Below, one piece after another: positions 34,816 through 44,551 of a stretch of 64,000 bases of DNA. This DNA is from an uncultured Victivallales bacterium (GTDB lineage Bacteria > Verrucomicrobiota > Lentisphaeria > Victivallales > UBA1829): positions 124,001 through 188,000 of the forward strand of contig CALXRL010000007.1 in the NCBI GenBank assembly GCA_944390735.1, in the 5' to 3' direction. The stretch's first letter is position 1. Every line of letters starts with the position of its first letter. Made by a program: the position numbers and the translations under genes. A model generated the notes under the pieces. It saw nothing but the letters and a program-made list of their open reading frames with translations, ran no database searches and was not told where the DNA came from.

Positions 34816-37064
34816 TAGCGTTTCCGCTTCAGAATCTCCTCCTGCCATTCGGGTTCGAGTGCGACGAAGCGGGCGGAGAATCCGCAGACTTTCACAATCA
34901 GATTCGGATGCTTCTCCGGATGTTTCTGCGCATCCAGCAGTTCTTCCCGGGAGCAGCAGTTCGGCTGGAGAAGCGGAAGGCCTTTTGCGGCAAAGGTCCG
35001 GAATACCGCCTCCAGCAGTTCCGGCGTGGTGTGTTCCCGGTCGAAGGTCAGATTCGTGTTGGTGGAAAGGAATTTGCCGGAATCGAGTCGCCCGAGGGCG
35101 TTCAGCGTTGTTGTGATCTCCTCCCTGTTGCGGAAATGCGACGGATTGAGCGCCTGCGAGAGGGTGTCCCCGTCGAATCGCCCGTCCGGGAGGGCGCGCA
35201 TCCGTTCGCCCCAGTAGCGGTATTCGCGGTAGATCCAGATGGAGAAGGTGTAGGGACCGCCGCGTTCATTTTTCAAATCGCCGGTATCGCGGAGAATTCC
35301 ATCGAGAAAGAAGCGGGCAAGAGAGGTCGTCGTTTCGGAATCGTCGCCCCAGTACGGCGCGGACAGAACCGCGCTCCGGAGCGCTTCCGCATCCTTCCAG
35401 TTGTTCCGGACGGCGGTCAGAAGCTCCTGAAGCGTGCAGGTCTTCCGCTCGAAACAGAGGGTTTTGATCGCCGAGAGCGAATCAATCAGATTCGCCAGAA
35501 ACGCCAGGACAATGACCCGCTGCTTGTACTTGCTGCCTCCCTCGGATTCGTCCTTCCGGCTTGCAAGACACCCCTCCAGACAGGCGGAGTAGGTCGGATG
35601 GGGCGAGATCCGCGAATAGAGCGCTCCGTACTTCGTGTAGTCATTCAGGACGGTGCGGAGAAGATGGAGGATGTTGCGGTAGATGGTGTCGCGGACCTCC
35701 TCAAACGTTGTGCAGCGGTCGATGCGTTCGAATGAAATCTGCGCCTCTTTTTCCTGTTCGGGATCGGGATAAAGGGTCGCTTCGAGAATCCGCGCCAGAC
35801 TGAAATAGTTGGCGGTGTCGACATTTTCCACGCTGTCGACAAAGCCGTCCCAGCAGCCTGTGCAGAGATAACGCCTTGCTTCCCGCAGAGTCTTGCCCTG
35901 CCGGGTCAGACTGCGAATGACCGCGTCGTCGTTGAACAGCGAGTAGACCCCTCTGCCGTTGTGGAGATCCTCCGCAATGAAGCGCAGATACCCGGATGAC
36001 GAACGCTCCGAATAGCGGCAGTGAAGTTTGGGAAAAACCAGATTGCATTCCCGGTGCGCTTTCAGAAATTCAAAGGTCAGTTCGTTGCAGATTTCCTTTC
36101 CGTCCCCGTCGCATCCGCCGAGGGTCAGGGGAATTTCCAGTTCGTGATCGCAGTACTCGTGGACCAGGGAGAAACTGTCGTAATGACAGTCGGCGATCAG
36201 GAGAAACTGGCGGATCAGTTCCGAAGCCTCCTCTCCGGTCAGACGCCCTTCCGCCAGGTCCTTCCGGTAGAGATCAATCAGCATGGCATCCGGATGTCCG
36301 ATCGAAAATGCCGACAGTCCGTCGAGCAGCGCCGGTATTTCCCGCAGGAACCAGAAGGTGTTGAGTCCTTCATAGAACGTTTCGGGCGGTTCCCAGGGGC
36401 ATCGTTTTGCGGAGTCGGCGATCATGCGCAGGAATCTTGTTTCCCGCCGGCTCCGTTTCCCGGAGGTCAGGAGCTCCTCCGCGCGTCGCGCGAATTTCCG
36501 CTGGATGGTCCGGACCGCTTCCAGACCGGCCAGAGCGGTTTCGACAAATTCGCGTTCTTCCGCATTTTCGCATCGGGGGAGGGCGGCAAGCGCCTCCTCG
36601 TAAACGCTCCGGAAGCCGTCTTCCAGAATCCGTGTGACCGGCGGAAGATGATGGATGGCATCGACATAGGGTCCGCAGCAGAGAATGTATTTCTGATTCT
36701 GACGGGCGTGAAAGCGTTCGAGATCCTTCGCGGGAATCTCCTGGCGGAAGATCTTCTCCCGGAAATGGTTCTGGAGCCAGTTCTTCCCCGGATAGTTTCC
36801 CCAGCCGCCGTTGATTCCGGCTTCAAAGTAGAACGGGGTGTTCCGGAAGATCACGGGACGGAAGTGATCGGTGATGATCCGGTACGTCTCCTTCCGCATC
36901 CGCAGGGCGGAGTACTCCGGATGCGCCGCGGTGACGGATTGAAACTCCTCCAGCATCCGAGTGTAACTTGCGGTCTGTTCGGCGTCCCTGCATGGACCGT
37001 TCTGCCTGCCGCCCTCCTGATAGAAGGCGCGCAGTTCCTCTCTGAGTTCGGTGTCATTCATCAT
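34812..37064 (-). CDS. Glycyl radical enzyme (pyruvate formate-lyase-like), atypical
   Basis: 750 residues, ATG at 37064 with GGGGAG six nt upstream. The PFL-like barrel is recognised by LTLGGCDGDGKEICNELTF, PKLHCRYSE, FNDDAVIRSLTRQGKTLREARRY and the catalytic-cysteine loop CTGCWDGF (C404; canonical enzymes have GCVE). The glycyl radical loop is VKVCGFSARF with G728, 22 residues from the C-terminus, as expected for the stored radical; canonical is RVSGY. The enzyme should use a Gly-to-Cys thiyl radical relay. The substrate is not one I recognise, because the Glu after the catalytic Cys, present in lyases and eliminases, is replaced by Trp-Asp. No radical-SAM activating enzyme is visible nearby. 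A divergent AraC regulator starts 96 nt upstream. Confidence 0.85.
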   Translation of the reverse strand: MMNDTELREELRAFYQEGGRQNGPCRDAEQTASYTRMLEEFQSVTAAHPEYSALRMRKETYRIITDHFRPVIFRNTPFYFEAGINGGWGNYPGKNWLQNHFREKIFRQEIPAKDLERFHARQNQKYILCCGPYVDAIHHLPPVTRILEDGFRSVYEEALAALPRCENAEEREFVETALAGLEAVRTIQRKFARRAEELLTSGKRSRRETRFLRMIADSAKRCPWEPPETFYEGLNTFWFLREIPALLDGLSAFSIGHPDAMLIDLYRKDLAEGRLTGEEASELIRQFLLIADCHYDSFSLVHEYCDHELEIPLTLGGCDGDGKEICNELTFEFLKAHRECNLVFPKLHCRYSERSSSGYLRFIAEDLHNGRGVYSLFNDDAVIRSLTRQGKTLREARRYLCTGCWDGFVDSVENVDTANYFSLARILEATLYPDPEQEKEAQISFERIDRCTTFEEVRDTIYRNILHLLRTVLNDYTKYGALYSRISPHPTYSACLEGCLASRKDESEGGSKYKQRVIVLAFLANLIDSLSAIKTLCFERKTCTLQELLTAVRNNWKDAEALRSAVLSAPYWGDDSETTTSLARFFLDGILRDTGDLKNERGGPYTFSIWIYREYRYWGERMRALPDGRFDGDTLSQALNPSHFRNREEITTTLNALGRLDSGKFLSTNTNLTFDREHTTPELLEAVFRTFAAKGLPLLQPNCCSREELLDAQKHPEKHPNLIVKVCGFSARFVALEPEWQEEILKRKRY

Positions 37065-37078
37065 TTCGGTCTCCCCGG

Positions 37079-37107
37079 TTGTATTTTTTGTTCTGATGTG
37101 ATAATTT
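37079..37107 (+). promoter_or_regulatory. Possible promoter of AraC regulator
   Basis: TTGTAT (37079-37084), 17-nt spacer, TAATTT (37102-37107) in the 96-nt divergent region. The match is modest. No convincing box was found for the opposite-strand glycyl radical enzyme gene. Confidence 0.35.
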
Positions 37108-37160
37108 AATCAGAGAGGAATCAAAGGAAATGGAAATTTTGAAGGAAAGGATGTAATTTT

Positions 37161-37997
37161 ATGATATCATTCTTCCGGAGACATCCCGCATGCGGAGTCG
37201 GCGCGGAATTCCGTTTCGTCAATCTTTTTGAGGAGGTGACGGAATATGATCGGACGTTTCAGCTTCCGTTCAATATTCTCTCCTGTGTTGTCGACAGCGA
37301 TCCGGGAGCGGAGTCCTATATCCGCAGCAATATCACGGGAGAGATCTATCCGCATCGGGACGGGGAGATCATCTTCATCCCCCGGGGACTTCCCATTTTC
37401 ATTCACCGCAAACCGGATTTTCGGATTCTGAGTCTTCATTTTACCTGGGAGGCGTTTCCGGGAATGGATCTGTTCGCCGGATCGGAAACCATTCATCGTC
37501 TGGAGGTTCCGGAAACGGGGAAACGGATCGAACGGTATTTTGCCGAGCCGGACCCGGTAATCGCCTGTTATGGATTGCAGGCAATTGTTCTTGAGCTCTG
37601 TCTGCCGCTGATTCCGGCCAACCGGAATCATGCTGAAAAATGGCGTTTTGCAGAGATTCCGAAGATGGTGCGCCGGTCCGTTTCCGCGCAGATGAGCGTC
37701 GCCGATCTGGCGCAGATGGCCCATTTGTGCGTGCCGGCCTTCTCCCGCGAATTTTCCTCCGTGATGCACTGTTCCGCAAAGGAGTTCCTTCAGAATGAAC
37801 TCCTTGCCAGAGCGTTGCACCTCATGCACGATCCGAAGAAAAAAATCCGGGAGATTTCGGAGGAACTCGGATTCTCCTCGCCGTATTATTTTTCCAAATT
37901 TTTCAAGCGGAGATATGGAATTTCTCCGTCGTTTCACCGGGAGCGGGAGAGAAAACGGTGTTCCGCCCTCTCTCCGGACTCCTTCGGAAAATTCTGA
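37161..37997 (+). CDS. AraC-family transcriptional regulator
   Basis: 278 residues. The N-terminal cupin-like sensing half includes PHRDGEIIFIPRGLPIFIH, and the C-terminal two helix-turn-helix units cover about 175-270: MSVADLAQMAHLCVPAFSRE and KIREISEELGFSSPYYFSKF followed by FKRRYGISPSFHR. This is a typical sugar or catabolite-responsive activator. The divergent arrangement suggests it controls the glycyl radical enzyme and perhaps itself. Start follows GGAAAGG at ten nt spacing. Confidence 0.92.
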   Translation: MISFFRRHPACGVGAEFRFVNLFEEVTEYDRTFQLPFNILSCVVDSDPGAESYIRSNITGEIYPHRDGEIIFIPRGLPIFIHRKPDFRILSLHFTWEAFPGMDLFAGSETIHRLEVPETGKRIERYFAEPDPVIACYGLQAIVLELCLPLIPANRNHAEKWRFAEIPKMVRRSVSAQMSVADLAQMAHLCVPAFSREFSSVMHCSAKEFLQNELLARALHLMHDPKKKIREISEELGFSSPYYFSKFFKRRYGISPSFHRERERKRCSALSPDSFGKF

Positions 37998-38009
37998 ATC
38001 TCGCTTTTT

Positions 38010-38026
38010 CAGAATGGTTCTGTTTT
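38010..38026 (+). terminator. Weak terminator between AraC gene and GH29-like gene
   Basis: CAGAA (38010-38014) pairs with TTCTG (38018-38022), followed by TTTT. An overlapping longer stem, ATTCTGAA with TTCAGAAT (37991-38016), spans the AraC stop. Weak, but correctly placed between convergent genes. Confidence 0.35.
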
Positions 38027-39779
38027 ACGGAACAAGGGCCGTTGCAAATTCGGAGATGTTTCCTCCGCCGCTTCCGCAGAAAACTCCCCGGAGCACTCTG
38101 CCGCATTCCATGACGCTCTGCTGGAAATCAAAGGAAAACGCATGGGGCTCCTCGCGACAGCCTTCGATCAGGGAAAGCGGAATTTCCGCCCGGAAGCGGA
38201 ACGATTCCGCATTCCGTCCGCCGGGAACGATCTTCACGGAGGAACACTCTTCCGCAACGCCGTTCTTCACTTGGAAGACAACGCCGTCGTGCCGGATGCA
38301 GAGCTGCTGTTTTTCCGTTCCGCCGTCCGACAGGAACACCTCCAGACAGGAACATTCCCACGGCAAGGCCCGGATCTCCGGCTTCTCCTCAAAAATCTCC
38401 GCATCGACCAGGAATTTTCCGTTGTCCACCGCGCAGCGGTATCTGCCGAGAAGACGGCTTCCGTCTGCGGTTTTCAGCTCCATCGGTGCGGAGGGCGTCT
38501 TCGAAAAAAGGAATTCCCTTCCGATGTGCACCGGGATCTCCCGGGAGAATCCGCCGCAGGTCAGTTTCAGGCGGCACTCCTTCGCGTTCGCCGGAGGCAG
38601 TTCGATCGCCGCTTCCTGCTTTCCGCTGTTTGTGAGAATGGAATTGTTCCACTCCAGTTTGATTTCCGCAGGGGAGGCGGATCGGAGCTCCACTCTGCCG
38701 GGGACCGCCTTTCCTTCCGCGTTCCAGCGGGGAGAGAGGATTTTGACGTCCGTTTTCGGAAAGACTTTTCTGCTGCGGGCATACTCCCGGGCGAACTCTT
38801 TCAGAACGGAGAAGAGTTCCTCGTCGATTCCCTTCGGCGAAAAGGGGAGGTCCCAGCTGACGACGCCGCCGTTGTCGGTAATGTTTCTGGTCATGGCGGC
38901 GAGCGTTTTTCCATCGCCGCGGAGTGGTCCCTTTCCCCAGTACTGGCCGACGAATGTCAGAACATGATACTGCATTCCGTCGATCAGGGGGCCGTTGAGC
39001 AGTCCGTATTCGGGCTCATTGATCTCTCCTGCGAGGTAGTCCTGATTCGGGTCGACCGCGCGCGGGGGGTAGACCACTCCCGGATTGAAGGCGATGATCG
39101 CATCCGGATTGCCGGTCCGCAGGGCATCGGCGAAGGATTTTCCGTTGGGTTCGTCGGGGAAATGGTACATTTTGTCGGCGAAATAGCAGCCGTCGACCCA
39201 CCAGCCTCTGACTTTCTTTCCCCACCGGCTCATCCATTCCGCGTGGATGGCGTTCCACATGGTCTGGAACTCCCGCAGACGGGGATCGGTTCCGGCAAAC
39301 TGTTTCACCTCCTGATAATTCCCGCAGTTGGAGTTGCAGTTCCAGGGCGGGATGGATTTCAGCTTCCGGACCGCGTCGAAGTCGTAGCCGGGGGCAAGAG
39401 TGGTGGTGTAGGCCAGCAGCGGAATGTCGTAGTTCGCCAGCGCGTCTGCGAAATCGCGGATCAGGTCGCGCCGGGAACATTTGGAATGAGGACCGCTCAG
39501 TCCCATGATCCGGTCATAGGTCGCGTTGGGAGCGCAGTAGTAGCCGGAGTTCTGACCGACGGTCAGAAACGCATAGCCCGCATGCAGTTCATGAAGCTGT
39601 TTTGCGATGGCGTCCGCATCGAAGCTGTCCACCATCCGGTTCCACTCGTCGGGAGGCGCGGGAATGCGCTGGCTGCGATTCTCCGGCGGATGGAGCGCAC
39701 TGCCCGAATTGAGAAAGTGGAAAAAAAATCCGTATTCCGCTTTCCGGAACCATTCTGTTTTTTCAAAGACTGTTTTCAT
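38025..39779 (-). CDS. GH29 alpha-L-fucosidase-like enzyme with CBM9-like tail
   Basis: 584 residues, no signal peptide, so probably cytoplasmic. The GH29-type barrel shows GFFFHFLNSGS near the N-terminus, YDIPLLAYTTTLAPG and GWWVDGCYF with the likely nucleophile D196, and NGGVVSWDLPFSP near the barrel end. A linker beta domain (about 365-440) is followed by a CBM9/DOMON-like beta sandwich (about 440-570: LEVFLSDGG, FRFRAEIPL). The acid/base residue cannot be fixed by eye. Last gene of the LacI-pseudopilin-glycosidase operon, ten nt after the secreted enzyme, so it probably finishes off oligosaccharides that the secreted enzyme releases. Related non-fucosidase activities are possible. Confidence 0.78.
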   Translation of the reverse strand: MKTVFEKTEWFRKAEYGFFFHFLNSGSALHPPENRSQRIPAPPDEWNRMVDSFDADAIAKQLHELHAGYAFLTVGQNSGYYCAPNATYDRIMGLSGPHSKCSRRDLIRDFADALANYDIPLLAYTTTLAPGYDFDAVRKLKSIPPWNCNSNCGNYQEVKQFAGTDPRLREFQTMWNAIHAEWMSRWGKKVRGWWVDGCYFADKMYHFPDEPNGKSFADALRTGNPDAIIAFNPGVVYPPRAVDPNQDYLAGEINEPEYGLLNGPLIDGMQYHVLTFVGQYWGKGPLRGDGKTLAAMTRNITDNGGVVSWDLPFSPKGIDEELFSVLKEFAREYARSRKVFPKTDVKILSPRWNAEGKAVPGRVELRSASPAEIKLEWNNSILTNSGKQEAAIELPPANAKECRLKLTCGGFSREIPVHIGREFLFSKTPSAPMELKTADGSRLLGRYRCAVDNGKFLVDAEIFEEKPEIRALPWECSCLEVFLSDGGTEKQQLCIRHDGVVFQVKNGVAEECSSVKIVPGGRNAESFRFRAEIPLSLIEGCREEPHAFSFDFQQSVMECGRVLRGVFCGSGGGNISEFATALVP

Positions 39780-39789
39780 TTCAGAATCC

Positions 39790-42700
39790 TTATTTTGTAT
39801 GGGGGGTGTCCCCGCTGCTCAGAATCATCAGCGGCCAGAGATGGGGATTGTAGTCGCAGGCCGCGCCGGATTCGGTCGCCATGGAGAGCGCCGAATATCT
39901 GCCTCCGCGATCCTGATTGTGGAGGAACAGGGCGAACCCGGCGGTGAATCCCGCCTCCAGACGGATCGGTTCGATGTATTTCGGTTCGAAGGTGATCTCG
40001 TAACAGTATCCATCGGCGCTACGATTGAAGATGCACCTGATTCCGGAATTGGCCTGTTCCTTCGTCGGCATGTCGAGTCCGCCGGCAAACTGCCAGTTGA
40101 CGGCGTGGAGGCGGTTGACAAAGCCGCGGCCGCTCTGTCCGTCGATGCGTCCATAGGAGAAGTCATACCGGTAGTCATCCTGATCGTAGCCGCGCCTGAC
40201 ATTGGAGCGTCCGTTGGCTCCGCAGTCAAAGTAGACTTCCAGTGCTCCGTCCAGAACATAGAGCTGGTTCCGGATGTTCGGGGCCGTGAATTTTTCCCGG
40301 TCCGCGACAAAATCGGCATCCTTTGCCTTGACGCGGAGATAGAATCCGGATTCGTTCCAGGCTGTCTGGAACTCGGCGGAGAGAACCTGAGCCTTCTTTT
40401 CCGGTTTCGCGTTCCGGTTGTAGAAAACGTTGCGGATCGGGATCGCGGGAATCTTTGACCAGTCGGGGTTTCCCTTGACATAGGGAACGTAGAAGTAATC
40501 CATGTTCCACTGCTTTTCCGCGACGGAGCCGTTGGCAAGCCGGACTGTGAACGCTTTGTTCCAGCGGAACATTTTTCCGAACTGGACGGGAGCATTCATC
40601 GGCAGCAGTTCCGTTTTCTGCGAGGCGGGGGCGACGGAGAAGGATCGTTTTGTTCCGTCGATTTCGAGGACTCCCTTCTGTTCGCGGCCGGTGAGATTGC
40701 GGATGAGGGCTTTCATGCGGCCGTCGGGAGCGGGCGCGAACGTCACAGCGGTGTTCGAGTCGCTGCCGATGACCTCGCACTGATTCAGCGCGCGGGCGAG
40801 TTTCGCCGGATCGCCGCCTTTCCCTTTCAGGAAGAGCGGGGCGGGAGTAAGCTGGATCAGACAGGTGCCGTCCGGTTCGGCTTTGAGTTCGCGGCGGTTG
40901 CCCATGAGGTCGATCAGTTCCGGGGGGGCGGAATCGAATTTCACCTTCAGGACGGGCCCGCGTTCAAAGCCGTCTTCGACCTTGTCGATCGCGCACCAGA
41001 GGGCGGTGACGACCGAGGAGTCCGTCCGGTTCCGGTAGGTGTAGCCGCGTACCCCGTTCGCGGGACGGATGTCGGCAAGATATGCCGGATCGTCAAGCAG
41101 ATGACCGAGCGTGTTGACCGCAAGGCACAACGCCTTGGGCGTCAGATACATATCAAAATAGAGACGGCTTTCCCAGATGTTGAAATGCCGGACCTGCGGC
41201 CAGTACTTCATGCAGATCAGGAAGGACCGCGCCGCCAGTGACGCCTGCACGAATTCCCGCAGACCCGTATCGTAGGTCGGCCGGTTTCCGCAGTAGGGAT
41301 CGTTCCACAGACCGGCGTTCCACTCCGGCACATGCACATTGGGTATGTTGAATCCTTCGGTGAGGAGTATCGGCGTTTCCTTTCCGTAGCCGAACTGTTT
41401 CATCAGGGCGATGAGCCGGGCAAGTTCGGTGTCAAGATCGTAAAACCCTTTTGTCCCGTCGAGATCCCAGTAGGGATGCACCGCGATGGCGTCCCATTTG
41501 ATTTTTCCCTGCGACGCTTTCAGGTAGCCGGTCATTTCGCGCAGTCCCCGCAGCTGCGACCATCCGGACGTTCCGCCGCACGGCATGAGTTTGACATTCG
41601 GATTGGCCCGTTTTGCGCCGCGGGCGAATGCCGCCTGCGCCTTGAACCATTCGTCGAATTTTCCGGCGCGGAGGATCGGCGAGCCTTCGGACTCGGTCAG
41701 AACCGCCCAGTATTTTCTCTGCGGCTGGTTCGAGACGGCCTCATAGGTGATCTCCTCGATTTTCCTTTCCGCTTCCGGCGTGATCGCTGTGAGCTTTTTC
41801 AGCTGAGAACCGAGGTATTCGCGTTTCTCCTTCTCCTCCTTGTTCGAGTAGGGGAGGGCGGCGGGCGGGAGCATCAGGAAATCTTCGATTCCGTATTTTT
41901 TCTGGATCCGGTACTCTTCCGGAAAGACCCTGGAGGAGATCGGATAGCTGGTGCCGCCGAAACCGGAACGCTGATAGAGTCGTCCGACATCGTCCTGCCG
42001 GGAGATGCGGAAGAAATCCGCAATCAGCGTGCTGAAGAGCGTTCGGGTCGCATGCTTTCCCGTCAGGGAACGGATGACCGTGAAGCGGAAGTAGTCGGAA
42101 TACGGTTTGCAGCCCGGAACCCGGTATTCCGCTTTGAGAATATAGATGCCGTTCGTGGAGCTCCATTTGTCGAAGGGGAGAGCGAACCGTTTTCCCGTTT
42201 CGCTCCGGAAGGTGCCTTTGTAGAGGACTTCGCGGTAGAAGTTGGTCAAGGTGAAGAGAACTTCCGCCCGGGTGCCCGGTTTCCCGTAGAGTTCGAAGGA
42301 GGCTTTGACCGGGGTGCCGGATTCGATGGTGTTGTCGGGATCGGAGGTGAAGAGTCGGCCTTCCACGGGCGGCGCGACGAACTCCGTGGCTTTTTCCGAC
42401 TGTTCCAGCTGGATGCCGTCGACCCGGACGTCGGAGCCTCCTCCGGCGTTCAGAACCAGCGCGGTTCCGGCTCCGTCGGCTGTGACGGAATAGGAGAAGC
42501 GCTGCCATTCGGGTGTCAGGGAAAAGCGTTTTTTCCAGGCGAAGTCGCGGGGGAATTTTCCTCCGTCGGTGACGCTGAAGAATCCGAGCGTGAGAGTGGC
42601 GCCCGGCTTTGCCGATTTCGCATAGAAACTGAGCGTATAGGTTTTCTTTTTCTCCATGGGGAGCGGAAAACTCTGCATGGCGGCGGCTCCGCCCTGCACC

Positions 42701-43797
42701 GGAGCAATTCGAAGAGAGGATTTTCCGAACCGGCTTTCTGCGGAATCGACGCTGTATCGCGGAGTGGCTGTGGCGCCTTTGTTGTCGGCACCGCCGTTCT
42801 GCCAGGTCCAGTAGCGGAGTCCCTGTTCGAAGCTCGGATTCGGCATCAGGTTGCGGACCGGAGAGAGGGGGACATGCATGGCGTCGCGTTTCCAGAAGTC
42901 GATCCCGCCGTTCGGGGGCGGCGCGGATTTGTCGTGGACCTTGCCTTTGCCGAAGTCGATGACAATCCGGTTCCGATCCTTCTGCTGAGTCGGGCTCGTG
43001 CGGACAAAGAGGCTGAACGATTCTCTGCCGGTGACGTGATTTTGTTTTCCGCTTTCCCGGATCAGCAGCGTATAGACGGGCATCTCCAGAGCGACCGTTT
43101 TTGCCGGATTGTCCGGATAGAGTTCCAGACGGCTTCCCTTCTCCCGGATGGTTTCCGGCTTGCAGTCGGGCTGGAGAAGTTCCTTTTTCGTTTTTCCGCG
43201 ATAAGGGACGTCGTCGATCGTCATTCCGGCATCCTTGTACACGCCCGATCCGAACCAGAAGGAGACTCCGAAATGCCTGCTGCGGAACTCGTGTTCCTTT
43301 TCCGGCGGAATGCCGAGATCCCATGAGAGTTCAACCCGGCTTTCCCCGATCGGCTTCAGACGATAGAAGAACGTGGCGCGTTTTCCATCGGGGAGCTGAT
43401 ATTCCTTGAACCATGTGATGGTCTTTTTCGTTTTGTCGATCCGGAGTTCCTTTTTTCCGTCGGGGAGGTCCGGGAAGGGATAACCGTACGTTCCTTTTCC
43501 GTCGTAGGAGCCCCAGAACTGGAGGTTCATGATCTCCTCATCGTCGACATAGATCCGCAGGTCGTGATCGCGGTCGGCGCGGAAGGTCCTGTTGACCTCG
43601 CGGACACTGACCCGTTTGTTTCCGACGGCAAAGCTCGGCTGGTCATAACTCTTTCCTTTTTGAAGAAAGGTGTTCACAACCAGTTCCGGCATCTGCTTCC
43701 GGAGTTTGCTCCCCGCAAAGACGGGAACGAAATCGGGCCCCGCGGCGAAAACCGGAAGCGCTGCGGCAATCAGCAATGCACAGGAAAGTCGTTTCAT
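39790..43797 (-). CDS. Giant secreted multidomain glycosidase (clan A-like)
   Basis: 1335 residues from the ATG at 43797 with AGGA eight nt upstream; the longer reading starts upstream of the signal peptide MKRLSCALLIAAALPVFAAG. N-terminal beta region, then a CBM4/9-like module at about 320-480 (NLMPNPSFEQGLRYW, SSLRIAPVQGG, TYTLSFYAKSA), an Ig-like domain, a TIM-barrel region at about 580-870 with VHPYWDLDGTKG and ILLTEGFNIP as a plausible nucleophile segment, and a CBM9/DOMON-like C-terminal domain (about 1150-1330: EVYFDCGANGRSN). The catalytic family is not certain; GH39 or GH5-like barrels are the nearest by eye. Thirteen nt downstream of a pseudopilin gene. Confidence 0.75.
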   Translation of the reverse strand: MKRLSCALLIAAALPVFAAGPDFVPVFAGSKLRKQMPELVVNTFLQKGKSYDQPSFAVGNKRVSVREVNRTFRADRDHDLRIYVDDEEIMNLQFWGSYDGKGTYGYPFPDLPDGKKELRIDKTKKTITWFKEYQLPDGKRATFFYRLKPIGESRVELSWDLGIPPEKEHEFRSRHFGVSFWFGSGVYKDAGMTIDDVPYRGKTKKELLQPDCKPETIREKGSRLELYPDNPAKTVALEMPVYTLLIRESGKQNHVTGRESFSLFVRTSPTQQKDRNRIVIDFGKGKVHDKSAPPPNGGIDFWKRDAMHVPLSPVRNLMPNPSFEQGLRYWTWQNGGADNKGATATPRYSVDSAESRFGKSSLRIAPVQGGAAAMQSFPLPMEKKKTYTLSFYAKSAKPGATLTLGFFSVTDGGKFPRDFAWKKRFSLTPEWQRFSYSVTADGAGTALVLNAGGGSDVRVDGIQLEQSEKATEFVAPPVEGRLFTSDPDNTIESGTPVKASFELYGKPGTRAEVLFTLTNFYREVLYKGTFRSETGKRFALPFDKWSSTNGIYILKAEYRVPGCKPYSDYFRFTVIRSLTGKHATRTLFSTLIADFFRISRQDDVGRLYQRSGFGGTSYPISSRVFPEEYRIQKKYGIEDFLMLPPAALPYSNKEEKEKREYLGSQLKKLTAITPEAERKIEEITYEAVSNQPQRKYWAVLTESEGSPILRAGKFDEWFKAQAAFARGAKRANPNVKLMPCGGTSGWSQLRGLREMTGYLKASQGKIKWDAIAVHPYWDLDGTKGFYDLDTELARLIALMKQFGYGKETPILLTEGFNIPNVHVPEWNAGLWNDPYCGNRPTYDTGLREFVQASLAARSFLICMKYWPQVRHFNIWESRLYFDMYLTPKALCLAVNTLGHLLDDPAYLADIRPANGVRGYTYRNRTDSSVVTALWCAIDKVEDGFERGPVLKVKFDSAPPELIDLMGNRRELKAEPDGTCLIQLTPAPLFLKGKGGDPAKLARALNQCEVIGSDSNTAVTFAPAPDGRMKALIRNLTGREQKGVLEIDGTKRSFSVAPASQKTELLPMNAPVQFGKMFRWNKAFTVRLANGSVAEKQWNMDYFYVPYVKGNPDWSKIPAIPIRNVFYNRNAKPEKKAQVLSAEFQTAWNESGFYLRVKAKDADFVADREKFTAPNIRNQLYVLDGALEVYFDCGANGRSNVRRGYDQDDYRYDFSYGRIDGQSGRGFVNRLHAVNWQFAGGLDMPTKEQANSGIRCIFNRSADGYCYEITFEPKYIEPIRLEAGFTAGFALFLHNQDRGGRYSALSMATESGAACDYNPHLWPLMILSSGDTPHTK

Positions 43798-43810
43798 AAA
43801 CAGATCCTTT

Positions 43811-44551
43811 TTATTTAATGACAAATTTGGTGTCCTTGTTCCGATACATCGTTTCCCAGGAAAGGGGTTCCACATGAAAATCCGCGAACAGCACGCTCCA
43901 TTTCCGGTTGTGGGAATGCGGATAGAGCAGTTCCCGCATTGTTTCCAGATTCGATTTGATGGAGAGATCGGAAGCGCTGACCGGTCCGAAAACCCCGTCA
44001 TGATTCACTCCTTCGAGCAGATAATAGGCATTGTATTTGACTTCCGAGGCCTTGCGCCCGTGCCAGAGTGTTTTGTCTCCGTTGATGTTGACGATGAAAC
44101 TGTTTTTCCCGGCAGGATCTTCGCTGTTTCCCATCATGGCGTAGCAGCCGCCCCAGTAGCGGTTGTAGGGGGCATAGCTGCAGGAGGGACAGCGATGAAC
44201 TTTCAGTCTCATCCGTTCCATGTATTTGCTCAGATAGGCATCCGTATTTTCCACCAGCATGTCCTCCGGCGGAAGCGACTGGTTCAGATAATAGGTGATC
44301 CAGTGTTTGAAGGAGTAGCCGGCCCGGTAATATTTGGAGGCGTCGCTCTGAACGGTGGTGAAGGGTATGTAGTAGCTGTCGAAATCCGCCATGTAGTTTC
44401 CCGCCGCCACCCCCATCTGCTTGAAGTTTCCGATGCAGGTCGCCTGTCTTGCCTTGTTCCGGGCGGAGTTCAGCGCGGGGAGAAGCATTCCGGCAAGAAT
44501 CGCAATGATTGCAATCACGACGAGAAGTTCTATCAATGTGAATTTTTTCAC
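43811..44551 (-). CDS. Pseudopilin-like protein coupled to LacI regulator
   Basis: 246 residues with a GTG start at 44551, chosen because AGGAG is eight nt upstream and the protein then begins [19 protein letters not shown], the prepilin-type helix with Glu at +5. Position -1 is Lys, not Gly. The helix is followed by [20 protein letters not shown] and a soluble domain with [12 protein letters not shown] (H-X9-DF) near the C-terminus. GTG overlaps the LacI stop as GTGA, so the two are translationally coupled. It stands 13 nt before the giant secreted glycosidase. Confidence 0.92.
   Translation of the reverse strand: MKKFTLIELLVVIAIIAILAGMLLPALNSARNKARQATCIGNFKQMGVAAGNYMADFDSYYIPFTTVQSDASKYYRAGYSFKHWITYYLNQSLPPEDMLVENTDAYLSKYMERMRLKVHRCPSCSYAPYNRYWGGCYAMMGNSEDPAGKNSFIVNINGDKTLWHGRKASEVKYNAYYLLEGVNHDGVFGPVSASDLSIKSNLETMRELLYPHSHNRKWSVLFADFHVEPLSWETMYRNKDTKFVIK

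Noticed and set aside
37151-37156. ATG-TAA start-stop pair between the ribosome-binding site and start of the AraC gene
   Set aside because: A one-codon frame arises easily by chance and there is no sign of conservation.
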